From: Naegleria lovaniensis
Lineage: Eukaryota; Heterolobosea; Eutetramitea; Acrasida; Naegleriidae
Reading direction: 5' to 3'
Assembly (NCBI RefSeq): GCF_003324165.1
Contig: NW_025407869.1
Location: 62,001 to 126,000 of the forward strand
Length of the DNA: 64,000 bases
Shown here in pieces: positions 33,509 to 44,402 of the stretch. The notes below the pieces were generated by a model. It saw only the letters and a program-made list of their open reading frames with translations. It ran no database searches and was not told the origin of the DNA. The translations under genes were made by a program, and so were the position numbers. Positions within the stretch are counted from its first letter, which is position 1. Every line of letters starts with the position of its first letter.

Positions 33509-35220
33509 TGAGCTCAATCCAAGCTGCAGAATTAGCCACACAACAACACCACGGTGGACAACATTCTTCAACACACGACTGCGCTCGATCACCTACGAGA
33601 CGAGATCACGAAGGTAGAATGATCCACCGTTCATACTCTCCCACTCGCAATCCTCTTGAAAGAAGTGACAACGTCAATCACATCCATAAATATCCATGTA
33701 GCACTCCTTCAGATCGTTCTCTCAGAAACCATCGAATGGTTGACGAAATATGTTTCTACGAGCACAACCATTCGAAATACGACACTTCAGAGATCAAAAG
33801 TAATCCAGCTCTCTCAATAGAACAAAATCTCAACAACCACTGTAAATACAATACCAGGGACCATCCTCACAGTCCTAGCAACGTCATAACGAAACCTCAT
33901 TACTCATCCTTAATTGATAACAATGCTTTCACGTTCTCCACGCACACTTCTTTTCCACCGGTTGAACATCCAAAAGATGGTAATTTGGAAATTACAAGAA
34001 AAAGAAGAAGTGATTGGTTGAACATGTCATCATGCAACATCAATACGCAAAATTATCCAACGGCATGTAAACACCCAATTCGGCTCTTGACGCACGACAA
34101 CGAAGAAACTCTTCATGCCTCCAACAGTCCATTTCGCACTGGCGAAGATTGTCGTGATTTCATTATCCAGAATGGTTCAAACTCATCCGTTTCATCACAA
34201 CAGTGTTCTCCAAGCATGTCATCTCAAAAGAAAAGCCCTTGTTCGGCAGACAGATCGATTGCTCTTACTACCATGACCGTCGAACCCTTGAACATGGATC
34301 AGGCAACTACCATGAGTCCTATTCGTATTCACTCAAAAACGAATAATGCAACCACTCCATCTCTACCAACATTGATGAACACTCCTACTCTGAAAACTCC
34401 TACGCATCCTACCATTTCAAGTACAACTACTACTCTCAACGAAGTAACCACTGGCAATTCGGCAGGTTCAAAACTTTGGAAGTTTTGTTCTCCTCAAACA
34501 CCTGACTCGGTTCGTCAATTGAGAATTGATAAACAACGAAAGATGGAAAAGATTAACTCGATCAGAAATACACCCATCGTTACTAAATGTGATGTACTTA
34601 CGGGAAGTTGTGTGTTGGAATGGAAGGTTTCTGTGGTAGGTCAAAAGGAGAAACGAAAAGGTAACATCGGTGGTGGTGCCAACAAGCATAAACAACCACA
34701 ATCAACACGAACAATTCCAAACGAACCACAAACTCCTTCTTCATCTCCAGTGCTCTCGAGCGAAAAGACACCAAATACTCCACAGTTCGCATCGTCCTCT
34801 CCAGTCATGAACAGAGCTCGAGACTCATCACCTGTACGTATTACCAATACCTCCTCATCCTACAAGGATGAATCAAACCTATGGATCGTTCATCCCAACG
34901 AGGACGAGAAATCTCCAACCTCAATCTCCAACATGTCCCCAACGGTTCATCCTGCTCTAATGACTGGAAGTCAAGAAGTAATGAGGGATTCCAAAAGAAC
35001 TTTATGCTCACCTCAACTTTCTCCTTTTGAGCTCGGCTCTCCATTCATATCGCTGAGTACCACCAGTACTGCTTTGGCTCATGTACCTCATTCGGAGGTC
35101 ATGGTTTCATCGGATGCTTTCGTATCGAGCAGAAAGATACCACTTCATCAAAAGAAACAACACCCTCCACATCCCTTCACGATCAGAACCTCCATTTCGA
35201 TACAAGATCTCTTGAATTGA
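33508..35220 (+). CDS. Ser/Thr/Pro-rich, largely disordered protein
   Basis: Single exon, 570 residues, no recognised domain. The composition is Ser, Thr, Pro, His and Asn with many SP/TP dipeptides, as in heavily phosphorylated regulatory proteins. One short conserved-looking patch near residues 325-390 (KLWKFCSPQTPDSVRQLRID followed by a basic KQRKMEK, then GSCVLEWKVSVVG) may be the folded or binding core. The KEKRKGNIGGGANKHK segment could be a nuclear signal. A related region at the C-terminus (IPLHQKKQHPP) is basic. Function unknown. Its ATG overlaps the stop of a small upstream ORF. Confidence 0.65.
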   Translation: MSSIQAAELATQQHHGGQHSSTHDCARSPTRRDHEGRMIHRSYSPTRNPLERSDNVNHIHKYPCSTPSDRSLRNHRMVDEICFYEHNHSKYDTSEIKSNPALSIEQNLNNHCKYNTRDHPHSPSNVITKPHYSSLIDNNAFTFSTHTSFPPVEHPKDGNLEITRKRRSDWLNMSSCNINTQNYPTACKHPIRLLTHDNEETLHASNSPFRTGEDCRDFIIQNGSNSSVSSQQCSPSMSSQKKSPCSADRSIALTTMTVEPLNMDQATTMSPIRIHSKTNNATTPSLPTLMNTPTLKTPTHPTISSTTTTLNEVTTGNSAGSKLWKFCSPQTPDSVRQLRIDKQRKMEKINSIRNTPIVTKCDVLTGSCVLEWKVSVVGQKEKRKGNIGGGANKHKQPQSTRTIPNEPQTPSSSPVLSSEKTPNTPQFASSSPVMNRARDSSPVRITNTSSSYKDESNLWIVHPNEDEKSPTSISNMSPTVHPALMTGSQEVMRDSKRTLCSPQLSPFELGSPFISLSTTSTALAHVPHSEVMVSSDAFVSSRKIPLHQKKQHPPHPFTIRTSISIQDLLN

Positions 35221-35434
35221 TTCCGTGGGCCAATTCGGATATTTTAAATTTTTTTTGTTTTCATTTATTGTTTTGGCCAACCTTAATAAACAAATCTCCC
35301 TTCGCAAGCAAGACATTTCAGTTCACTTCTTTTCAAAAGTTGCGCACACAACTGATGAAAGAAATTCAAAATGAATTGCTTCCAATCCATCCCTTTATTG
35401 TTAAAAATATTACATTTCCAAAATAATTAGTCAA

Positions 35435-36381
35435 CTAATGTTCAAGCGATGATGACTTAATTGTTGCCATGTACTCGGCAAAGCTTTTCGGTTGAATCTT
35501 TGGGAACAATTCTTCATGATCATACTTGGTGGCTCTTTCTTTTTGTGAGGCATACACCCATCTCAATTGTAATGTAAACAACTGAAAATCCGTGTTCGGA
35601 TCTAAACTCTTCCATTGATCAATTTGATCTTGAGTTCGGAAAGAGTAGATCCTTGTTGGAATTTTACATCAGATCCAAACACTTGCTGTGCTTGCTCTTG
35701 AATCGTGAGATCATCTCCCTTAATGATTACACTTCGATTCTTAATGTCCTTTCTGAGTGCAGCTTCAGCAGTCATTCTTCCAGCATCTTCCAAATCAATC
35801 ATTTGAATTCGGGTATTCATGTCGTGAACATAACGAACTAAATGATTATCAGGATCGTAATCCAATAAGAAGCCAGGCATTGCAGCGTAGGGATAAAAGA
35901 AACCAGTATGAATGAGAACATATTCCAATCCACTCTTAACAAGAGCTTCTGAAATTTGCTTCTTTGGATTATTGAGAATGAGTTCTCCATATAAATATTC
36001 CAACTTTTCATAATTTGCTCCAAAACTGGAAGGAATACATTTCTTAACTTTTGCTTTGAGCGATGCGTTCAGCAGTTTCAATTGACCATCCCAAGTGACT
36101 TGCAAGGTTCCAGAGACAGTACTCACCACGACATCGACACCTTGTAACAATTGGACAAGCTCCTGTTCGGAAATGGTTTGAAGATCTCCAACAACAATTC
36201 GAGCTCCTAATTGTTGAAATTCTTGAACCTTGTCTTGACTTTCCTCTCGGACAAGAATTTGAACATGCACATGAGGATGATCCATCAAGAAGGCTCTTGT
36301 AACATGCTGACCGACAGTACCAGTAGAACCAACAATGAAAACATTGGAATACGAAGTGTTATTTGGTTGAGAGATTTGCAT
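35435..36381 (-). CDS. NmrA-like NAD(P)-binding oxidoreductase, with an apparent 1-nt frame break
   Basis: Atypical SDR with a Rossmann start, NVFIVGSTGTVGQHVTRAFL (GxxGxxG), followed by a PSSFG block. It resembles the NmrA/isoflavone-reductase/phenylcoumaran-reductase group; these proteins bind NAD(P) and act as reductases or redox sensors. The frame from 36381 ends early at 35602, after FGSDVKFQQG. The neighbouring frame continues naturally with IPTRIYSFRTQDQIDQW and runs to a TAG at 35435, adding about 75 family-like residues. The shift sits at a run of four A (TTTT on the plus strand, 35662-35665); one more A restores the frame. No credible intron explains it. This is either a base-calling error or a recent lesion. 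Expected full length is about 315 residues. Confidence 0.8.
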
Positions 36382-36573
36382 TTTCTTTCGTTTAGATTGT
36401 AAGGTATGAAAATACTTTCAGTTGTTTTTTTTGATTTAATGCGTTGTGAAAAACTCTTTTTTTCAACTATTCATATGTTTTGGAAACTGCAACTGTTTGA
36501 AATGGGAATACTCAGGGAGGAGCTAAGAGCACAAAACTATTTCCTGATTTGGCACAGAATACGTCCTCAGGAT

Positions 36574-36819
36574 TCAAAGATTAGTACGACACAAATTTTT
36601 TAAAAAGTACGACGTCCTTTCTATTTGTACGACCTGAAGGTGATAATGTCTCAGAAACCAACTCATAAATCCATGAATCACTCCAGGAATCCAAAATAAC
36701 AAGGTCAGTAAGAAATGATCAGTAGTAATCCTTGAATTCTCAGAGCTTGTTCTGTCAAGACTTGATTTCAGTAATGTCTCATTTTGATCGAGATGAACCC
36801 ATAAACGGGACAAACACAT
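36574..36819 (-). CDS. Pmp3/UPF0057-like small membrane protein, atypical
   Basis: An 81-codon frame. Residues about 33-56 (TDHFLLTLLFWIPGVIHGFM) match the second half of Pmp3-family proteolipids, whose hallmark is LLT-hG-IPGhIHAhY. Pmp3 proteins are 50-60-residue plasma-membrane proteins with two transmembrane helices. Here the first helix is replaced by a polar stretch (WVHLDQNETLLKSSLD), and a basic tail follows the hydrophobic segment. It may be a fragment, an incomplete splice model, or a chance resemblance. Only 95 bp separate its ATG from the divergent coiled-coil gene at 36915. Confidence 0.4.
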   Translation of the reverse strand: MCLSRLWVHLDQNETLLKSSLDRTSSENSRITTDHFLLTLLFWIPGVIHGFMSWFLRHYHLQVVQIERTSYFLKNLCRTNL

Positions 36820-36914
36820 CTTTTCCCTCCAAAATCAATTTAACAACCGTTAAATCTTTTTAAAAAAAAGAATCACACATTTTTCACCGACAGACAAAAC
36901 ATTAAAATTTTAAG

Positions 36915-38009
36915 ATGAATTCATCAATGACACAACCCATTCCCATCAAATCATTCTCATCCAAGTCCTCTTCTTCATCATCCCTCCTCACAGAATCTCT
37001 CCAATTACCATCCGAATTACAAGACAACACACGAAATGATGAATCCTCTTCCATGCTCTCTTCTTCCTCTCTCAAACCTCATTCCATGATGATGATCTCC
37101 TCCAACTCGATGAATCTCATCAGACATCATCATCATACTCCTCATAATCCTCTTCTCATGTCCTCTCAAGTCATGAAAACAGTTCAAGACGCTGTCAAGG
37201 ATGAAAAGATTAAAAAACTTCAAAGTGAATTATCGGAACGACAAGTTCTCATTTCTCAATTACAAACTCGTTTGGATCAGTTGGAAGAAACTCTCTCGGA
37301 ACAACACGTACAACATGAAAATGAATTGGAATGTCTCAAACAGAAAGTTTCCAAAGAGTTTGAAGAGAAGGAACAAGCACTCAAAGAATCGCATGAACAC
37401 ACATTACAACAATTGAATTTGGAACGAAAGGAAGAATTTGAAAAGACGGTTCAACAATTGATTGAACAGGAATTTGTGTTGAAACAAGTTCAGAATTTAT
37501 TGTCCGTTTCAGATTCGAAAGATGTGGTGCCTACCTTGTCGAAATTTGTGAAAAAATACAAAAAGGAAAAGGAAGCCAATAAGGCACTCGAAGAACGAGG
37601 AAAACAATTATTGACAAGTTTGAATGAGGTGGCACAGAAATTTAAGGAATTTCGTGAAAAGTCAGAAAAGGAATTTGAAAAGAAGAATCGTGAGATTGAA
37701 GGTCAACAGAAAGAAATTTTCACATTGAGAATGGAATTGGCTGTGGTTCAACGTCAATTAGAGTATAATAGGACTCATATTGGAGGACTGGATACAGACA
37801 CGGATACAGATGCCACCTCATCGTTTGCACCAAGTTCACCCACTTCAAGCATTACATCGAGTCCAACAAGATCACCAGTCAAATCCTCGACACCAAAGAA
37901 GTTTTTGATGGCAAATAAGAAGACACCAACGTTGCAATCACTTTCACCAGGTGGAGGTGCTTTGAGAGATATTACAAATGTTGTCATCAATCAACAACAA
38001 CAACACTAG
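36915..38009 (+). CDS. coiled-coil protein
   Basis: Single exon, 364 residues. The first ~90 residues are Ser/His-rich and disordered. Residues about 95-290 form a long, highly charged coiled coil with regular Leu spacing (KKLQSELSERQVLISQLQTR, RKEEFEKTVQQLIEQEFVL, REIEGQQKEIFTLRMELAVV). The tail is Thr/Ser/Pro-rich with SPT repeats and TPKKF, ending in a Q run. The middle (LLTSLNEVAQKFKEFREKSE) recalls cytoskeletal taxilin/golgin-type rods, but the resemblance is generic. No membrane anchor or enzyme motif is seen. Function unknown; probably a structural or adaptor protein. Confidence 0.75.
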   Translation: MNSSMTQPIPIKSFSSKSSSSSSLLTESLQLPSELQDNTRNDESSSMLSSSSLKPHSMMMISSNSMNLIRHHHHTPHNPLLMSSQVMKTVQDAVKDEKIKKLQSELSERQVLISQLQTRLDQLEETLSEQHVQHENELECLKQKVSKEFEEKEQALKESHEHTLQQLNLERKEEFEKTVQQLIEQEFVLKQVQNLLSVSDSKDVVPTLSKFVKKYKKEKEANKALEERGKQLLTSLNEVAQKFKEFREKSEKEFEKKNREIEGQQKEIFTLRMELAVVQRQLEYNRTHIGGLDTDTDTDATSSFAPSSPTSSITSSPTRSPVKSSTPKKFLMANKKTPTLQSLSPGGGALRDITNVVINQQQQH

Positions 38010-38114
38010 GTTAAAATTTTTAGGACACCAATTCTTGCTTTGTGAAAGAGCATGGAATGAAGGCCTTCATTAAAATTTGTGAAAATTCTTGTAATGACAA
38101 CAACAATATATTGA

Positions 38115-41100
38115 TTAATTCATTGTTGGAATGGCTTGTAATTTTTTGGCTTGAACACAACTCATGATCCACTCTCTTGGAACTAGAAACAAGCCCTCCT
38201 TTGTGGCAACTCTTTTGAGTGTTCGGAGCCGAGAAGTATCATCTTCATCGTACACAATGTGAGTCACAGATGAATCTAATCGTTCGCTGACAGATCCTCC
38301 ATATAAGGAGATGAACACTTCCAAAGTTTCCATTCCCAATATTGCAATGCCCGAAGATGCATCTCCAATCTTTACAAACTTGTCAATATATGCTCGAATT
38401 CCTTTAAAGAACGAAGTTGAAGTCTTAATGTTATATCGTGCGTTGATGGTTTCAATAATATCTGAATCTGCTATCATAAATTCACGAGAATTTTTAGTGA
38501 GCTGCAATGATACCTTAATCGATTCTTCGGTTGCATCAAACAAGTACTCGTCTTGAAATTCGTCCATTTGCTCTTTGAATGAATATTGTGTCCTTTCTGA
38601 AGTGTAAATCATGTATCCTGGATGCAGTCTTTGAATTGAACTTTGGGATACAGAATCTATAATCCATTTGTAGTGAATAATGTCACGATCTCCAAGCGGG
38701 TTCTTCTTTTCCTTCGACGAAGCAATCCAATTTTTCACAGTGATGTCTGTAACATGACACAATAATTACAGTGTGTCAGGTACATTCAAAGATTAATGTT
38801 TCGCAACTACTTACTATTGGTATTAGCTGCAATGAGGTATTGATTTTCATGATCGTTAGGATTTTGTACTTTAGAGCCTCCGTTTGAAACAATTAGCTTT
38901 TCAATTTCATATTTTGAAACATTTTCATCACCATTAAAAACCACAAATTGCATGCCCTTAAACAAAGTTGATGTCTTTTCGAGTTTTGACATGTCATGAT
39001 CGAAAAATTGTGAAACAGCAGCAGTCGGTCGTCGATTTTTTGCTGAAACAGCCACCTCCATAAGAGTCCCGTCACTATTCTGAACGGTTGTGGTTGCATT
39101 CTTCTTCCTCTTTTGTTTCTTTACATCGTTGTGAGAAATGACTGAATCCATATTTGCAGCCTTTCTCTTGTTGATGCCGTTTTTAGATAATTCTATCATT
39201 TCTTCAAGCCCAGGTAAATCAAGACAATCATTCCAGTCTTTATCATTTCTGATGGATACAACTCTTGGAAAACGAAGGGTAATGCCTGTTTTGAACTTGG
39301 TGCTGTCTTGAAATGAATAACCCTTAATTTCCAGAATTTTGGAACTAGTGTTTTCGATCATTATTATCATTGATTTCAAAAATTACAACAAAATAGGAGA
39401 CGACACATTCTCAGAAAATGATAATCCTACTACAAGTACCTACTTTTTTGGTTCAATGTACACATCTGGCAATTCACCTGCTCCAGGAATCCATGAGCCG
39501 TAAAATTTTGGTAATTTGGTCTTGTCGAATGGTTTCCAGTGGGGCTCCAACTCTTTTTGAAGAGCCAACAATTCAGAATTGGAATATCCACTTCCTACCT
39601 TACAAAAAGAATGAAATACTTGAGTTTCATCGTTGACCAATAGATCGTCATCCAAATTTTCAAACCCGTCAGTCTTGGAATATGTATGCTTGGATTTGGT
39701 GGCCACTGCTAAGAGAAAGTGAGACACAGATTTTCTCTTGAATTTTGTGCCGTAGAATCCTCCAATAATAATTAAATCAAGAGTCTCTATTTGAACAATA
39801 ATGTAGTAGAAAGCAAAAACATGGTCAATTAGTTGTACAAATGTAACTGGTTGTTCACTAACATACCTCCCATTCCATCGACGCTGTCAGGCTTTAGCTT
39901 CATCCATTTTCGTTCTCCAGGTACATACGTTCCACTCAGCCCCTTAAGCATGATTCCTTCATCTCTGTTAAGAATGGCTTGATCTAACTGTTCATAAACT
40001 TCCTTCTCTGAGGTGACTGGTTTTTGTGGCACAATTTCTAAAACATGACCGACAGGATTAATCACGCTCTCCAAATAGGCTCTTCTTTTCTGTAATGCAT
40101 ATTGAGTAATATCACGATCTTTGAGATAAACAATATCGAATACCATGTAACAAAATTGTTCGTTCGATTCGCTGGTGTCACTTAGTGCATGTGTACGGTT
40201 ATGCCCGAATTCCTTAAATGCCTCCAATTCGCGATTCCATATCAAGAATTCTCCATCTAAAATACAAACTTTTGCTTTCACGTTTTTCACAATGATGGGA
40301 GCAAATTTTGGTCCATAAATGTTCGTGTAGTCAATGCCCTTTCTCGTGAAAAATTTAACTTCTGATTCCTTTTTGTGAACTAGAATTCTTTCACCATCGT
40401 ATTTGGGTTCAATCACAAAATCGTCTTTTGGGAGCTCCGCGGTTAGCTTGGCAGGAGTTAGAAGGGACGCTAACATGGGTGTAAACATGGTGAAAACTCT
40501 CAGCTCAACAGTTGAGGTAAATTTAGGGTCAAGACATTTTGTAATGACCTCTCGAAGATCGGTACACGAGTTGAATAGCTCTAGAGCATGTGGATGAAAT
40601 TGTTTGAAAATGGTTGTGTGCTGAATACCAATTCTTAGATCTTTCAAAATGATTCTAAGTATCCATTTTTGCTCAAAGCATGACGTGTTCTTCAAGAGAT
40701 CCAAAAGAATTTTCTTCTTTTTATCATTGTCAGTGCATGATGCAAGAAGACTTAGCTTTTCATTGACATGAAATACAGTTAGGTTCGATGAGGAAGTCCA
40801 TCCTCTCTTTTGCAAAACCTTATTGTTGTCATGACATGTTGCATGATTATCATTTTTCAGAACACCATATAGCTGCTGGTAAACACATGATAATAATTTC
40901 GATACATACTTGAAAGCAAATATCAGAAAAAGAATTACCAGTTCCCTTAGAAGGATCTTTCCATTTCTTCAATCGCAAAGCATCTTCACAGGTTTGAGGC
41001 AATGCTGTTTCGACACGAGCCCAGTAAATATTACCAGTTAAAACACATTTAGCAATGTTAAGAAATTTCATCATTTCTCACAACATTCCACTCAAAACAA

Positions 41101-41787
41101 ACCTAATATTTCAATATAATATTTTGCAATTTTTGACTCCTTAAGACCATACGTCATTCGTTCTCGATCAAGTTGAGGAAGTAGTAATCTCATAAATTGA
41201 AACAAATCTTTGCGACATTTCATGAAAATAGTATCCAGAATTTCGCTCTTTTGTTTGTGTTTCGTTGCTGTCGAGAGTTTCTCAAAGCATTTACACAATG
41301 TCGAAAACAAAGTACAACACGAGGGAAGCGACGGGTCAAATACTGGAGGAGGATAGGAAGGTATATTCTTGTTCAGGTCTGATGAGCTAGCAGAAGAAGA
41401 AGCGTGGGTTGAAGATGTTGAAGAGTGAGACCTCTCTACCAACAATGGTTTGTTGTTACTCTTCAGTTTATCTCCAATTCCTTCATCATTCTCTTCATCA
41501 TCATCGTCGTCTTCTTCATTCCGATGATGATCATCTCGCATGAAAATATCAAGCCTTGAATCATTCATCATGGCAACCACAGCAGAGGGACAGGATGCCT
41601 CTTCCACACTTTCCGTGGTATTTGGTCCATGATTATTACCAATATTATTTACATGAGGCTTTTGTTGGTTCCGATGAGAATTGCTACTTTCCTTCATTTC
41701 ATCATCATCGTCATCAAATTCAAACACATTCAAGCCTTCTTCATGAGCAGCTATTTGGTGATTCAACTCGCCCGCAAAACCAAACAT
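38115..41787 (-). CDS. LIG4: DNA ligase IV (ATP-dependent, BRCT-containing)
   Basis: Ligase sealing double-strand breaks in non-homologous end joining. Six exons: 41787-41103, 41004-40910, 40818-39867, 39786-39444, 39344-38815, 38746-38115; phases 1, 0, 1, 2, 1; 1078 residues. After an acidic N-terminal extension, the DNA-binding domain shows FMRLLLPQLDRERMTYGLKE. The adenylation domain has VIEPKYDGERILVH (catalytic Lys at about 399), motif III CILDGEFLIWNREL, motif IV DEGIMLKGLSG and motif V KWMKLKPD. The OB fold shows LDLIIIGGFYG and KFKTGITLRFPRV. Two BRCT domains follow (FKGMQFVVFNGDE...; THIVYDEDD...VPREWIMSC). The linker between them, where XRCC4 binds in other species, is present. Splice junctions were set by alignment to the family from memory. 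It diverges from the gene at 41979. Confidence 0.93.
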
Positions 41788-41978
41788 TTTTAACCAGTGG
41801 ATTCTTTAAATATCAAAAACAACAACTTCAGAGCCTAGTTTTTGTAACGGTAAAGTTAGGCGCTCTTCTGGATTTCTTTTTTTAATTTCATTCGAATATC
41901 AATTTCATAATTCTTCGAAATCATCATTCAAAAAATAGGTCCAAAATCTCAGTCACACACGTGGACACTTTCGACACC

Positions 41979-44402
41979 ATGGGAAGCAACATCTCCAAAC
42001 AGCCCTTCGCGTCTGTATCTTCAGGCAACCCAGTCACACCAACGCCAACGCCAACAACAACGGATACCACTACAATCTCTCAAGAACCTCTAACCACAAC
42101 GAAACCAACAACATCCACAACTCCCACAACTCCAACCAAACAAAATTTAGCCCAAGACACTGACTATGTCACTCATATCGAAGAACAATTGCAGATCCAT
42201 CCTGAAAAATTCGGTGTCAAACTCGAAGATCTGGACCAAGTGATGGAAAATGTAAAACAAGTGTTGAGTACCAAAGAAATGGACAAGGTTTCCATCTTGT
42301 TGGATTCGTGCTTGGATTATGAAACTCCAGATGATGAGCGAGATGTACTGATGAAACCTATCGCGAAACTTTTACCCAACATTCCCGTCTTGGTCTTGCT
42401 TTCATGTCGAGCCTTTGAAAAAATTTGTGATGATCCATGTTACATCATCAATACTGCTGGTGCTGGTGGTCACCATGATCCTCTCACTCCTGATAAGGTT
42501 TGCTTTTTGGTATTCTATATTCACAAGTTCAAGTTGTTCAAGAGAACGGATGAACAATTTTTGAACATGATGAAACAAATCCAGCAACATGAGATTAATG
42601 GCAAGAAATTGATCCATTTCTTGAGCGGAAACAAAACAACAACGAACCATGATTCAGTGAATATCCAACGCATCATTCCTGAAGACATTTGTGAACAATT
42701 GAAAGAGTTTTGCCCTGATACAACAACAACCACAAATTCAGATCAAGCCACATCGTCAACAATAACCCCTACTCATACCAATCTTATGCATTCTGCTGCG
42801 AACATTCAATCCATTTCTAGTGGATCCAGTAGCAATGGTAGTCAAGGACCTATGAAAGGACTCGATCAAATTACAGACCCTTTGGAACAGGTCATGTTCG
42901 CCATGATTGGAAATCAATTGAATGACGAAACAATGAAGAAAATTGCCAACCAGGCCTATGTATCGTTTTTTAAATGGTGGCAACAAAGAGCTTCTTCCAT
43001 TCCTCTCTCATTGGTGCTGTCTTACATGAAATCTCCAAACAATCTTTCACTAGACAATGGCTTCCATGTTGTGAAAACAAAAGTCATGAATCGATATCGA
43101 GCCAGCGCAGAGTATTTTGAATCCAAGAAAAAAATTGATGAAGCTGTTCTATACCGAAAAGTCCTGAACAATGACTCGTTCATCACGTTTGAAGCTTGTA
43201 ATTTAACATTCCCACAAAGATTTAAATTCTTTTACTTTGTGTCCTCTCTACAGAAAATACAACAAACAACTAACAATCAAATGAATATCAAGATCATTAT
43301 CACCAAATTGGCAGATCAAGAGTCAGAGGGTGAGGCATTCAGAAGACGTTTAATGTCTGCATTTTACAGCAGCCATTTTGGACAATATCATTTGGCTCTC
43401 TTGATTGGAAATACAAAGATTGAATGGTGTGACGAAAGTATAGTTGTTGCTACTAATGTCCTTAATTTACAATCAGAGAAGATTGTATTTCAGTATACCA
43501 TTCATACTGAAAAAGATCCTAATGAAATTAATAGACTCATCAATGTTGCTTCAAAAGTGGTGACAACATGGAACAGAGAAAAAACATATAGTGTCTTGAG
43601 GTGTAATTGCCAACACTTTATATTGGACGTATTGAAACAAATGAATATTGATGCAGCAGAAGCGGTGAAAGAACATTTGAATCGTCTCAGATGGTACGAT
43701 CAACGAATGATATTCCAAAAGAAATCATTCAAAACCTTAGACAGCAACCTTGCGCATCAATATTTTGAACAATATAAGAAAGAGCGTTTTGAAAACTCTT
43801 CCGTATTTGCCAATTATGAACAAGTTTTCATGTGTCCCATTTATTTGGAAGATGAATTGCAAAAAGTAGAAAAGTTTTTCAAAGATTCTTCCATCAAGCA
43901 TATTGAACTTGTCAACCGATTAGAACTCGATTGTTTGTTTTACATTCTGAAGACGGCCAACCTTGTTGTTGAAAATGAGAACAATATAGACTTCAAGTTG
44001 CTGAAAGCATTCGATAGGACCTTTTGTATTGAGAAGTTAGAATTTATTCAAGTTCCATTGTCTCTCAAAAGTTTCATCTCCGAAAAGAAACTTGCTTTTA
44101 CTGGTGAAACTGGAAAAAAAATTTTGACAGAAATTGACAAAAGTGACAAATTCTCTTCTACACATTGTGAATTCATGTTGAAATTTATGATGAATGAAAA
44201 ATTCTCTACAACCAATCGCGAGGACTTTATGAAGGTCAAGACACAAATTATCAAGTGTTGGATTAAACACAAAACCAAGTCCCGAGATGATTTCATATGG
44301 AATTTAAGCGTTGGAGGACAAACATCAGTCGATAAAATTACATGGTCATGCGAGCAAGTTATTTCCGAATTGAAAGAATGTCAATATACATATTCAGAAT
44401 AG
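41979..44402 (+). CDS. probably N-myristoylated protein with papain-fold (NlpC/LRAT-like) segment
   Basis: Single exon, 807 residues. The upstream in-frame codons lack an ATG (41961 is GTG); the first ATG, in the good context CACCATGG, gives MGSNISK. This is a near-ideal N-myristoylation signal (Gly2, Ser6, Lys7), implying membrane attachment. A Thr/Pro-rich linker follows. Residues about 50-220 are helical. From about 465 there is FGQYHLALLIGNTKIEWCDE, then about 80 residues on YSVLRCNCQHFILDVLKQMN. This His...Asn-Cys-Gln-His-Phe arrangement is that of permuted papain-fold (NlpC/P60, LRAT, PPPDE) proteins, where the His and Cys are catalytic. The C-terminal 200 residues are helical (VNRLELDCLFYILKTANL) and unidentified. 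Activity as peptidase or acyltransferase is inferred only. Confidence 0.7.
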   Translation: MGSNISKQPFASVSSGNPVTPTPTPTTTDTTTISQEPLTTTKPTTSTTPTTPTKQNLAQDTDYVTHIEEQLQIHPEKFGVKLEDLDQVMENVKQVLSTKEMDKVSILLDSCLDYETPDDERDVLMKPIAKLLPNIPVLVLLSCRAFEKICDDPCYIINTAGAGGHHDPLTPDKVCFLVFYIHKFKLFKRTDEQFLNMMKQIQQHEINGKKLIHFLSGNKTTTNHDSVNIQRIIPEDICEQLKEFCPDTTTTTNSDQATSSTITPTHTNLMHSAANIQSISSGSSSNGSQGPMKGLDQITDPLEQVMFAMIGNQLNDETMKKIANQAYVSFFKWWQQRASSIPLSLVLSYMKSPNNLSLDNGFHVVKTKVMNRYRASAEYFESKKKIDEAVLYRKVLNNDSFITFEACNLTFPQRFKFFYFVSSLQKIQQTTNNQMNIKIIITKLADQESEGEAFRRRLMSAFYSSHFGQYHLALLIGNTKIEWCDESIVVATNVLNLQSEKIVFQYTIHTEKDPNEINRLINVASKVVTTWNREKTYSVLRCNCQHFILDVLKQMNIDAAEAVKEHLNRLRWYDQRMIFQKKSFKTLDSNLAHQYFEQYKKERFENSSVFANYEQVFMCPIYLEDELQKVEKFFKDSSIKHIELVNRLELDCLFYILKTANLVVENENNIDFKLLKAFDRTFCIEKLEFIQVPLSLKSFISEKKLAFTGETGKKILTEIDKSDKFSSTHCEFMLKFMMNEKFSTTNREDFMKVKTQIIKCWIKHKTKSRDDFIWNLSVGGQTSVDKITWSCEQVISELKECQYTYSE

